From JBBIOI01 sp037443425 (GTDB lineage Bacteria > Desulfobacterota > BSN033 > UBA1163), in assembly GCA_037443425.1 (NCBI GenBank), contig JBBIOI010000055.1:1-21892 (forward strand): DNA of 21,892 nt, given 5' to 3'. The stretch's first letter is position 1, and every line of letters starts with the position of its first letter. The notes under the pieces were generated by a model, which worked only from the letters and a program-made list of their open reading frames with translations, searched no databases and was not told where the DNA came from. The position numbers were made by a program, and so were the translations under genes. Of the stretch, positions 15,583 to 21,533 are shown piece by piece.

Positions 15583-16026
15583 TTGACTCACGAATATGCT
15601 GGAAAGTATGGCTCAAAACATCCACCTGGCACAAGACCGAATGAGCGAATTGCAAAGGCAATACGAGAAATGTCTCCAGGAGGTGAACTTGCTTGTGGAG
15701 TGGCTGAGAGGATTGCAAAAGAGTTAAATGTAAGTATCTCCGAGGTGGGTATCACTGCAGATTTAATGGAGATAAAGATAAAGAAATGTCAGCTCGGTCT
15801 CTTTGGCTGGGGGAATAAGGCAGACCATGGGAAAGATATCCGTCCTGTGGATTCTGTTCCTTCCGATGTAAAGCTTGCTCTTGATAAGGTAGCATACAAT
15901 GGTAGGGTGACATGTGCCTCGATTTGGTCAATCGCTGATCGGTTAGGTATTGAAAGAAAAGTGGTTTCTTCGATTTGTGAAACCCTGGGGTTAAGGATTT
16001 CTGCCTGTCAATTGGGAACTTTCTAA
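15583..16026 (+). CDS. Tandem CQL-motif protein (two C-x30-CQL domains)
   Basis: A 147-residue protein made of two copies of the domain found once at 12421-12678. Copy 1 has C38 and C69 (GELACGVAERIAKELNVS, KIKKCQLGLFG); copy 2 has C111 and C142 (GRVTCASIWSIADRLGIE, RISACQLGTF). Both show exact C-x30-CQLG spacing, an IA..L helix-turn-helix-like core, and a preceding helix (ERIAKAIREM; VKLALDKVAY). A Gly/His/Asp-rich linker (GWGNKADHGKD) joins them. The start is TTG at 15583: it is the only start in the frame after an upstream stop and has AGGGGGTG at good distance. It ends the CODH operon, and its last 36 bases overlap the convergent radical-SAM gene. Function unknown; a metal- or Fe-S-linked regulator or CdhA maturation factor is possible. 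Confidence 0.8.
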   Translation: MTHEYAGKYGSKHPPGTRPNERIAKAIREMSPGGELACGVAERIAKELNVSISEVGITADLMEIKIKKCQLGLFGWGNKADHGKDIRPVDSVPSDVKLALDKVAYNGRVTCASIWSIADRLGIERKVVSSICETLGLRISACQLGTF

Positions 16027-17145
16027 GTAAGATTTACTATTTATAATTGGCTCATAAATACAATCAGGCTCTGAAGCGAGATAATCGCCTGTAAGAGCAA
16101 ATGCTCGTGCCCTGGAACCTCCACAAACTTTTCGGAATTCACATCGACCACATTTACCCTTTAATGCATCAGGATTTCGTAGGACTTTGAATACAGGGGA
16201 TTCTTGATATATAGAAACAATTGAATCCTGAGGAAATCTTCCCGCTTCAATAGGGAGAAACCCGCTTGGAAAGATTTCTCCTTTATGGCTAATAAACAGG
16301 CATCCTTTTCCATCATTGAGTCCGAGAGGGGATCGCTGGGTAAATATTGAATCTCTTTCTTGTTTGGTTAATCCTTTCTGGAGATTTCCGTTCTTTTGTA
16401 AAATAAAACGTCTATAGTGGGGTGCCTCTGTGGTTTTTATGCTGTATTTTTTAGTTTTCGTATGTTGCCAGAGAGAGTAGAAGGCCTCTTCATACTGTTG
16501 AGGCTCGATCCTCTCTTCATTCGTTGCCCGACCAACTGGGATGAGAAAAAAGACTGACCATAAGGTTATATTTAAGTGGGAGATGAATTCTGCAATCTCA
16601 TTTATTTGGTGGAAATTTCGTTTAGAGATAGTAGTATTAATTTGAATTGGAAGGCCAATCGAATACGCACTCTTAATTATCTTAATCGTTCTATCAAAAC
16701 TTCCAGGAATTCCTCGAATTGCATCGTGCGTAAACGAATCGGCTCCGTCCAGTGAGAAGGCAATTCTTTTTAGACCTGCCTTTTTAAGTTGATATAATAC
16801 CTGATCAGTCAACAGAGGTGTAACAGAAGGGGTCATAGCCATAGAGAGCCCAGCCTCGGTGCCCAATCGGACAATATCAAACACATCTTCTCTTTTCAGT
16901 GGATCACCGCCAGTAAGTATCAGTGTTGGTTTATAAGGAAATTGAGTAAGTTGGTGAATCAATTCTTGGCAAATATTTCCTCTAATCTCTTCTGGGTGTC
17001 GATCAGGTTGAGCTGAGGCTCGACAGTGTTTGCAAACAAGATCGCAGGCCTGGGTAATCTCCCAGAATACAATAAAAGGACTGTGATGAAAATCCGATTG
17101 CGTATATTCCTGAAAAGTTTCCGATCTTGGTTGACCAATAACCAA
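15991..17145 (-). CDS. Radical SAM/SPASM protein (TIGR04053-like)
   Basis: A 384-residue radical SAM enzyme. The [4Fe-4S] ligands are C34, C38 and C41 (CDLVCKHC), followed by LILTGGDPLKR, SLDGADSFTHDAIRG and INTTISKRN, typical of the PqqE/NirJ/AhbD branch. The KTTEAPHYRR segment and the C-terminal SPASM-like Cys set (GCLFISHKGEIFPSG, then CGRCEFRKVCGG and DCIYEP) resemble the family I recall as TIGR04053; its substrate is not established, and heme-pathway (AhbD-like) or peptide modification are alternatives. Start is TTG at 17145, supported by GGGAGG eight bases upstream. Its 3' end overlaps the convergent CQL-repeat gene by 36 bases. The FNR-like palindrome at 17196-17211 is centred about 58 bases before the start, a suitable position for its own control. 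Confidence 0.85.
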   Translation of the reverse strand: MVIGQPRSETFQEYTQSDFHHSPFIVFWEITQACDLVCKHCRASAQPDRHPEEIRGNICQELIHQLTQFPYKPTLILTGGDPLKREDVFDIVRLGTEAGLSMAMTPSVTPLLTDQVLYQLKKAGLKRIAFSLDGADSFTHDAIRGIPGSFDRTIKIIKSAYSIGLPIQINTTISKRNFHQINEIAEFISHLNITLWSVFFLIPVGRATNEERIEPQQYEEAFYSLWQHTKTKKYSIKTTEAPHYRRFILQKNGNLQKGLTKQERDSIFTQRSPLGLNDGKGCLFISHKGEIFPSGFLPIEAGRFPQDSIVSIYQESPVFKVLRNPDALKGKCGRCEFRKVCGGSRARAFALTGDYLASEPDCIYEPIINSKSYLESSQLTGRNP

Positions 17146-17195
17146 TTTTTTCAGCCTCCCTTAAATAAATATTAAATAATTTTTTGAGGGAATTC

Positions 17196-17211
17196 TTTGA
17201 TTTAAGTCAAA
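17196..17211 (-). promoter_or_regulatory. FNR/CRP-like palindrome, copy 3, near the radical SAM gene
   Basis: TTTGATTTAAGTCAAA, one mismatch from a perfect palindrome; flanking bases extend it to CTTTGATTTAAGTCAAAG (17195-17212). Its centre is 76 bases from copy 4 in the 230-base divergent region. For the minus-strand gene, -41.5 placement would give a start near 17162, 17 bases before the TTG codon. Confidence 0.65.
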
Positions 17212-17272
17212 GATTAGAAATTTAAAATATTTCTTAACATTCGAATGACAGAATCGAATTAAAAATGAAAAT

Positions 17273-17286
17273 TTGACTTAAGTCAA
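17273..17286 (+). promoter_or_regulatory. FNR/CRP-like palindrome, copy 4, upstream of the hemerythrin operon
   Basis: TTGACTTAAGTCAA, identical to copy 2, including flanks that make TTTGACTTAAGTCAATG. With the site at -41.5, transcription would begin near 17321; TATAAA at 17314-17319 is a possible, slightly offset, -10. The operon's first ATG is at 17376. Confidence 0.7.
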
Positions 17287-17325
17287 TGCCCCTTTTTAAA
17301 AAAAACATTTAAATATAAATAGATG

Positions 17326-17350
17326 GTCTGTTCAACAATTTTGAACAGGC
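17326..17350 (+). promoter_or_regulatory. Hairpin in the 5' leader of the hemerythrin operon
   Basis: CTGTTCAA, five-base loop CAATT, TTGAACAG: a perfect 8-bp stem that extends by a G-U and a G-C pair to 10 bp. It lies between the predicted start of transcription and the AGGAGG ribosome binding site before 17376. It has no U-tract, so it is not a classical terminator; mRNA stabilisation, an operator or protein binding are possible. Confidence 0.45.
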
Positions 17351-17375
17351 TCAAATTAAAATAGGAGGTGCTCAA

Positions 17376-17858
17376 ATGGCTCAATTAGATCCAATCTTAG
17401 AATTTAGAGAAGATCATAGAAAGGTAAGAGATGGTTTATTACAGATTATCGAAGCACTCAAAGCAAAGGATGTTTCCAGGGCAAGTGAGATTCTTGGTAA
17501 TTTGAATAAACTATTAGGACCTCACTTCAGGTATGAGGAAGAGGCTTTATATCCTGCCCTTAGGGTTTTCCTTGGAGAGTATGTGGATCAGCTAATTTCG
17601 GAACATGATGAAGTCATAAAAACTGCAAAGTCCTGTTTAGAATTATTGGGAAAAGGAAAACTCACTGACCAAGAGGGAGAGGAAGCAGCCAGAGCAGCGA
17701 GAGCACTTCTGGTTCATGTTTCAAATTGTGATGGTTTGGCTATCCTTTCAGAAAGACTCCATAAAGAAGAACTTGAGGCATTAGGAAATAAATTATTAGC
17801 TATGAGAGAGTCAAGAGTCTCTCTATTAGAATGGGCTGATAAGATAAGAAAGAAATGA
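17376..17858 (+). CDS. Hemerythrin-like di-iron protein
   Basis: A 160-residue cytoplasmic HHE-domain four-helix protein. Likely iron ligands: H14 (EDHRK), H50 and E54 (HFRYE), H77 (EHDEV), and H114 with D119 (H-x4-D as in hemerythrins); H129 is nearby. A Cys (C118) sits inside the last ligand motif. A clear AGGAGGTG ribosome binding site precedes the ATG. It is the first gene of an operon with DsrE-, TusA-, IscU- and NifS-like proteins. In YtfE/RIC a comparable di-iron domain supports Fe-S repair after NO or oxidative damage, so an iron-donor, O2/NO-sensing or repair role is reasonable (inference). Controlled by a preceding FNR-like palindrome and leader hairpin. Confidence 0.87.
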   Translation: MAQLDPILEFREDHRKVRDGLLQIIEALKAKDVSRASEILGNLNKLLGPHFRYEEEALYPALRVFLGEYVDQLISEHDEVIKTAKSCLELLGKGKLTDQEGEEAARAARALLVHVSNCDGLAILSERLHKEELEALGNKLLAMRESRVSLLEWADKIRKK

Positions 17859-17883
17859 TAGAGTTTCGGGATGAAAAACTCAA

Positions 17884-18294
17884 ATGGAAGCCAAGGGATT
17901 AGCCATAATTTTTCATAGTGGATCGTTTGATAGAGTTTATCATGGGTTTTCCATCTCCCTTGCTGCCTTATCATTGGGAAAAGAAGTAAAACTTTTCTTT
18001 ACTTATTGGGCACTTGAATATCTTAGGAAGGAAAGGCCTGTTGAATTCGGTGTTGATGGTGAAAAAGAAAGATATGAAGAGATTTTAAAAAAGAATATTG
18101 AGAAGGGGCATATGTTAAAAATCCACGAACTTATTCAGCAGGTTAAGGCCATGGGAGGAAAGTTCTATGCATGTACTCATTCGATGGGGATCCTAAATAT
18201 TGCCCGAAATGAATTGATCGATGAAGTGGATAAAAGTATGGGTCTTACAACTTGGCTAATAAATACAAAGGAGGATCAAATTATTTTTATTTGA
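17884..18294 (+). CDS. DsrE-family sulfur-transfer protein
   Basis: A 136-residue single-domain protein of the DsrE/DsrEFH-like fold. The beginning (GLAIIFHSGSFDRVYHGFSISLAALSLGKEVKLFFTYWALE, split here only for reading) has the family's Rossmann-like pattern. The conserved Cys is C97 in KFYACTHSMGIL, the only Cys in the protein, followed by the typical amphipathic NELIDEVDKSMGLTTWL segment. DsrE-type proteins accept and pass persulfide sulfur, commonly to TusA, and tusA is the next gene, one base after the stop. No DsrF or DsrH partner is present, so this is the stand-alone DsrE2/DsrE3-like type. It probably delivers sulfur from sulfide or polysulfide metabolism into the operon's Fe-S machinery (inference). 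Confidence 0.82.
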   Translation: MEAKGLAIIFHSGSFDRVYHGFSISLAALSLGKEVKLFFTYWALEYLRKERPVEFGVDGEKERYEEILKKNIEKGHMLKIHELIQQVKAMGGKFYACTHSMGILNIARNELIDEVDKSMGLTTWLINTKEDQIIFI

Positions 18295-18295
18295 A

Positions 18296-18562
18296 ATGAA
18301 AGAGATTATTCTAAACGGCAAAAAGATTATTATTAATACCACTGTGGACACGGTTGGTTTATATTGTCCATTACCTATAGTAAGGCTCAAAAAGGAGATG
18401 GAGAAAGTTGGGGTTAATAGCATTGTCGAACTTTTATCTGATGATCCAGGGGTTTTGGAAGACATACCAGCATGGTGTAATGAAACAGGAAATAGGCTAC
18501 TTTCTTTGCATAAGAATGAAGATAACATATTCATAGCATATGTGATGAAGCAAAAGGAGTGA
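18296..18562 (+). CDS. tusA: TusA/SirA-like sulfur carrier
   Basis: An 88-residue sulfur carrier. The hallmark CPxP motif is GLYCPLPIVRLKKEM with the persulfide-carrying C24; the second half (VELLSDDPGVLEDIPAWCNETGNRL) is typical of the TusA fold, including the conserved Asp-Pro-Gly and Ile-Pro-Trp-like positions. An N-terminal beta-strand extension of about 15 residues precedes the core. The start codon follows the dsrE-like stop after one base. The nearest Shine-Dalgarno (AAAGGAGG) lies about 20 bases upstream inside the previous gene, so translation is probably coupled. In the DsrE-TusA relay known from sulfur-oxidising and sulfate-reducing bacteria, TusA passes sulfur on; here the next partners are IscU and a NifS-like protein. 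Confidence 0.9.
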   Translation: MKEIILNGKKIIINTTVDTVGLYCPLPIVRLKKEMEKVGVNSIVELLSDDPGVLEDIPAWCNETGNRLLSLHKNEDNIFIAYVMKQKE

Positions 18563-18567
18563 TTCTT

Positions 18568-18984
18568 ATGTCACAGGGGCATCAATTTAATCAATATAGT
18601 CAGAAAGTGATAGACCATTTCACCAACCCACGCAATATTGGTGAGATTGAAGATGCGGATGGAGTGGGAGAGGTTGGTAATCCAGTATGTGGAGATATGA
18701 TGCAATTATTTATAAAGATAAAAGACGGAAAAGTTGAAGATGCAAAATTTAAAACATTTGGTTGTTGTGCAGCAATAGCTACAAGTAGCATGCTTACCGA
18801 ATTGATCAAAGGGAAAAACCTATCGGATCTTAAAGAAATCACAAATAAGGTTATAACAGAAGCATTAGATGGTCTACCGAAGATTAAACTTCACTGCTCT
18901 GTTCTGGCTGAGGAGGCTTTAAAAGCAGCATTAAAAGATTATTACCAGAAAAAAAAGAAAGAGGGCAAAGATGAGGCGGATTAA
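18568..18984 (+). CDS. IscU/NifU-type Fe-S cluster scaffold
   Basis: A 138-residue IscU/NifU N-terminal-domain scaffold. It holds the three conserved Cys: C41 (NPVCGD, with the conserved Asp two residues later), C66 (TFGCCAAIATSS) and C110 (LHCSVLAEEAL). The residue after C66 is a second Cys instead of the usual Gly. The C-terminal Lys/Glu-rich tail is short; no central ferredoxin-like or C-terminal Nfu domain is attached, so it is IscU-sized. I use ATG 18568 (AAAGGAG nine bases upstream) and not a GTG at 18559 that overlaps the tusA stop. The NifS-like gene starts 14 bases inside its end. As scaffold it would combine iron with sulfur from the NifS-like or TusA proteins of the same operon. 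Confidence 0.92.
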   Translation: MSQGHQFNQYSQKVIDHFTNPRNIGEIEDADGVGEVGNPVCGDMMQLFIKIKDGKVEDAKFKTFGCCAAIATSSMLTELIKGKNLSDLKEITNKVITEALDGLPKIKLHCSVLAEEALKAALKDYYQKKKKEGKDEAD

Positions 18985-20146
18985 TTTTGATCACTTAGCA
19001 TGTTCACCTGTTATTACTGAGGTTAGAGAGGCAATGATTAGGTTTTTATCAGAAGACATTGGTAATCCTCTTAGCAGGCACTTTTTAGGAGAAAAACCCG
19101 CAAAAGCCCTTGAAGGTGCGAGGCTGGATGTTGCAAGGCTCATCGGTGCCTCTCCAGAAGAGATTATTTTTACAAGTTGTGGGAGCGAGTCTAATAACCT
19201 TGCAATAAAAGGGGTTGCACATGCTTATGAAAAAAAGGGGAAACATATAATTGCAAGTCCGATAGAGCATCTTTCTATTATCCATCCTTTAAAGACTCTT
19301 CAAAAACAAGGATTTGAAATATCGTGGCTGAGAGTTGATTCAAAAGGAAACGTTGATCCTCAAGAGGTTGCTTCTTTAATAAGAAAAGATACTATCTTAG
19401 TAACTGTTACTTCAGCTTCTAACGAGATCGGGACATTGGAACCAGTTAAGGAAATTGGACGAATTACTCATGAAAAAGGGGTCCTTTTTCATACTGATGC
19501 TGTTGCGTGTGCAGGTTTTGAAGAAATCAATGTAAAGGCATGGAATGTTGATCTTCTTAGCATCGCTGGTAATGTTTTTTATGGACCATTGGGAACAGGA
19601 GCTTTATATATAAAAAAAGGGGTAAGGCTATCACCTCTTATTGAAGGGGGTGTCCAGGAGAAAGGAATTCGCGCGGGGACGCACAATATTGCTGGATTGG
19701 TGGGAATGGGTGTTGCAGCAAAAATTGCTAAGGAAAATTTGCTAGAAAGAAGGGAATATCTTATACATTTAAGAGATTATTTAATAGAGGGTGTTTTGAA
19801 AAGTATCCCTGACTCTTTTCTTACAGGTGAAAGAAATCGTCGCCTTCCAAACCATGCAAGTTTCTGTATTAAATTTATTGAAGGTGAATCTATACTCCTT
19901 CATCTTAGTTTTTCTGGTATCGCTGGAACAAGTGGTTCTACCTGTTCTTCAGAAGCATTAAAGGTATCTCATGTCCTTGAGGCTATAGGAGTTGATCCTT
20001 TTTATGCTCAAGGTTCTGTTACATTCACTTTGGGAATAGATAATACAAGTGAAGACGTAGAGCATTTTCTAAAAGAGTTACAAAGGGCGGTTGATAAATT
20101 GAGGTCACTTTCACCGTTCGGTCAGTATAATAAAATTAAATCATAA
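18971..20146 (+). CDS. NifS-like protein lacking the PLP-binding lysine
   Basis: A 391-residue protein with the full length and fold pattern of group I cysteine desulfurases (NifS/IscS): ESNNLAIKGVAH, SPIEHLSIIHPLK (H100), SASNEIGTLEPV, FHTDAVACAG (D176), FYGPLGTGALYIKKG, GIRAGTHNIAGLVGMG, and the persulfide loop SGSTCSSEAL with C325. The Schiff-base segment, normally S-x-H-K, reads A199-G200-N201-V202, so the PLP lysine and its His are gone; the Gln that contacts PLP in IscS is A179, and the PLP-phosphate Thr in the SGATES motif is Ser. It therefore probably cannot desulfurate cysteine by the normal route but may carry a persulfide on C325. It overlaps iscU by 14 bases and follows the DsrE-TusA relay, which could supply the sulfur. 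An unusual N-terminus, FDHLACSP, replaces the usual LDNNATTP. Confidence 0.88.
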   Translation: MRRINFDHLACSPVITEVREAMIRFLSEDIGNPLSRHFLGEKPAKALEGARLDVARLIGASPEEIIFTSCGSESNNLAIKGVAHAYEKKGKHIIASPIEHLSIIHPLKTLQKQGFEISWLRVDSKGNVDPQEVASLIRKDTILVTVTSASNEIGTLEPVKEIGRITHEKGVLFHTDAVACAGFEEINVKAWNVDLLSIAGNVFYGPLGTGALYIKKGVRLSPLIEGGVQEKGIRAGTHNIAGLVGMGVAAKIAKENLLERREYLIHLRDYLIEGVLKSIPDSFLTGERNRRLPNHASFCIKFIEGESILLHLSFSGIAGTSGSTCSSEALKVSHVLEAIGVDPFYAQGSVTFTLGIDNTSEDVEHFLKELQRAVDKLRSLSPFGQYNKIKS

Positions 20147-20159
20147 GGAGATAGAAATA

Positions 20160-20609
20160 ATGGAATGGTTAGTTTATCTTCATATATTATCTGTAGTTAT
20201 ATGGATTGGTGGAGTAGCTTTTGTGACTTCAATCGTTTTTCCAGTTTTAACGCGAATGGAAGATTCAATGGCAAAGGTTAGTTTTTTCATAGGGTTTGAA
20301 AAGAGATTTCAATTTCTTGCGAAAATTTTGGTAGTAATTGTTGGTTTGACAGGAATAATTTTATTTCTCCAAAGAGGAGGCTTTTCAAGCCTTGATTTAG
20401 AAGAGACTATGCTTATTGGTTACAAATTTATTATATGGTTATTCTATTTTATTCTCCTTTTCGGTGCAGAGAAACGCCTTATGGCAACTCTTGTTACTCC
20501 TAAAACACCCGTTGAAAAGGCCTTTGAGCGATTGTCTATATTCCATTGGATTGTCCTAATTTTAAGCCTCCTGGCAATTATTTCTGGTATTAGGCTTGTA
20601 AGAGGATAA
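20160..20609 (+). CDS. Four-helix membrane protein, CopD-like
   Basis: A 149-residue integral membrane protein with four predicted helices (about residues 2-26, 48-71, 84-104 and 126-147). The first helix carries LHILSVVIWIGG, a His-containing motif seen in CopD/YchQ-like and related small membrane proteins where such His can bind heme or copper; a second conserved-looking segment is RFQFLAKILVVIVGLTGI. An AAGGAG ribosome binding site lies just before the ATG, 13 bases after the NifS-like gene, so it is probably the last gene of that operon. Function unknown; a b-heme or copper-related redox role would be a guess. Confidence 0.7.
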   Translation: MEWLVYLHILSVVIWIGGVAFVTSIVFPVLTRMEDSMAKVSFFIGFEKRFQFLAKILVVIVGLTGIILFLQRGGFSSLDLEETMLIGYKFIIWLFYFILLFGAEKRLMATLVTPKTPVEKAFERLSIFHWIVLILSLLAIISGIRLVRG

Positions 20610-20620
20610 AAAATTTTTTA

Positions 20621-20737
20621 TTATTTGGCCTCGACTGGATATCCAGCTTCATACCATTCACGCCAACCCCCTTGGAGAATATATACTTTTTTAAATCCTT
20701 CGATAATGAATTTTTGTGCTACCCTAGTAATTCTGAG
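20621..20737 (-). pseudogene. Rhodanese C-terminal remnant
   Basis: On the minus strand the frame ending at the TAA at 20621 reads TRVAQKFIIEGFKKVYILQG followed by GWREWYEAGYPVEAK, the unmistakable end of a rhodanese domain (V.LQGGW.EW..AGYPVE). Going upstream, similarity stops near 20737 and a stop codon follows at about 20762-20764; the catalytic Cys loop and the first two thirds of the domain are missing. No intact start is available. It is most simply a decayed sulfurtransferase gene, cut off where palindromic repeat sequence now lies. The rest of the 347-base gap 20610-20956 holds only that repeat and a possible promoter. Confidence 0.7.
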
Positions 20738-20840
20738 CAAAGCGAGCTGTGTTGTAATTCTCTATGAGAAATGAAAGCCCTTGTGGCTTACCGCCATTAC
20801 GCCATTAATAAAATAATTATGGTTCTGGCTATCATAATAA

Positions 20841-20883
20841 CTCCACCTTGCCTACCCTTATCTTAAGGGAAGGTACGGAGGGG
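20841..20883. repeat. Short imperfect palindrome (REP-like)
   Basis: Arms 20841-20860 and 20864-20883 around a TCT loop pair at about 14 of 20 positions; the inner CCCTTA/TAAGGG stem is perfect. The C/G-rich arms stand out from the AT-rich background and resemble dispersed palindromic repeats. It lies between the rhodanese remnant and the next gene. Confidence 0.4.
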
Positions 20884-20956
20884 TTAACTACTTCAGAATC
20901 CTTTGTTTCTTTTTTTCTATATTGACAAAATTGCTTATTAATATTATCTTATAATT

Positions 20957-21295
20957 ATGAAATTTTTAATTTATTTATTGATCATCTCCTTCATGATTGG
21001 GATCACAGCACCGTATGGAGAAGTTTATTTGAAAAATCATAATAGAGAATTCTGTGATATGGAGAATCATTGTAATATGGATTCCTCTTCTGAAACTAAC
21101 TCTAATACTAATACTCCTCGATCACCATTTTGCCCATTATGTCCATCAATGTATTCTTTTAACCCATATCTTCCAAATGGAGGTGAAATTCTTTTTATCC
21201 CTCAATTATCTTCTCTACTTCCTACCCCATTAGAAACAATAAAAGACCAGGGATATGTTCCATCCATATTTCGTCCACCTACATCTATACTCTGA
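20957..21295 (+). CDS. Small exported Cys-containing protein, unknown function
   Basis: A 112-residue protein beginning with a signal-peptide-like hydrophobic segment (MKFLIYLLIISFMIGITAPY). The mature part has Cys and His suited to metal binding (FCDMENHCNMD; FCPLCPSMY), a Ser/Thr/Asn-rich stretch, and a Pro-rich end closing with IFRPPTSIL. The CPLCPS segment and terminal F-x-P-P remind me of small periplasmic proteins encoded beside metal-efflux systems, but I cannot assign a family. TTGACA at 20922-20927 with TATCTT 17 bases later would start transcription almost at the ATG, and no Shine-Dalgarno is present, so translation may be leaderless. Confidence 0.5.
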   Translation: MKFLIYLLIISFMIGITAPYGEVYLKNHNREFCDMENHCNMDSSSETNSNTNTPRSPFCPLCPSMYSFNPYLPNGGEILFIPQLSSLLPTPLETIKDQGYVPSIFRPPTSIL

Positions 21296-21362
21296 TATTA
21301 TCCACAAAATTTAAGCATTCCATTTCTAAAATTAAGATTTAAAGGATTGAAATTAAATCGTT

Positions 21363-21397
21363 CCTTTCTTTTTCTCCCGCTGGGGAGAGAAGAAGGA
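21363..21397. repeat. Purine/pyrimidine imperfect palindrome
   Basis: A C/T-rich arm (21363-21378, ending TTTCTCCC) faces a G/A-rich arm (21382-21397, starting GGGGAGAGA) around a short GCT loop; most positions pair. It may be a degenerate terminator of the upstream gene or another dispersed repeat. There is no T-run directly after it. Confidence 0.3.
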
Positions 21398-21410
21398 GGG
21401 GGCAGTTAAA

Positions 21411-21503
21411 ATGAAAACCTTCATCATAGAAAGAATGTCTGGAGGATTTTCAGGGGATCAGGTTATTGAATTACTAAACAGAAGATATGGCCATTGTATT
21501 TAA
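21411..21503 (+). CDS. Possible very short ORF (30 residues)
   Basis: An ATG 11 bases after AAGGAGG opens a 30-codon frame (MKTFIIERMSGGFSGDQVIE, then 10 more residues) ending at TAA 21501-21503. The strong ribosome binding site is the only support; the peptide resembles nothing I know and could be a truncated gene start or chance. It lies 30 bases before the zinc-ribbon gene. Confidence 0.25.
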   Translation: MKTFIIERMSGGFSGDQVIELLNRRYGHCI

Positions 21504-21533
21504 TTTAGAAGAAAGGTGAGGGAGGAATAAATT

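Noticed and set aside
19562..19590. Missing PLP lysine caused by a sequencing frameshift near the T-run
   Set aside because: The frame is NifS-like directly before (VDLLSI) and directly after (FYGPLGTG), so an indel cannot explain it; several independent substitutions would be required.
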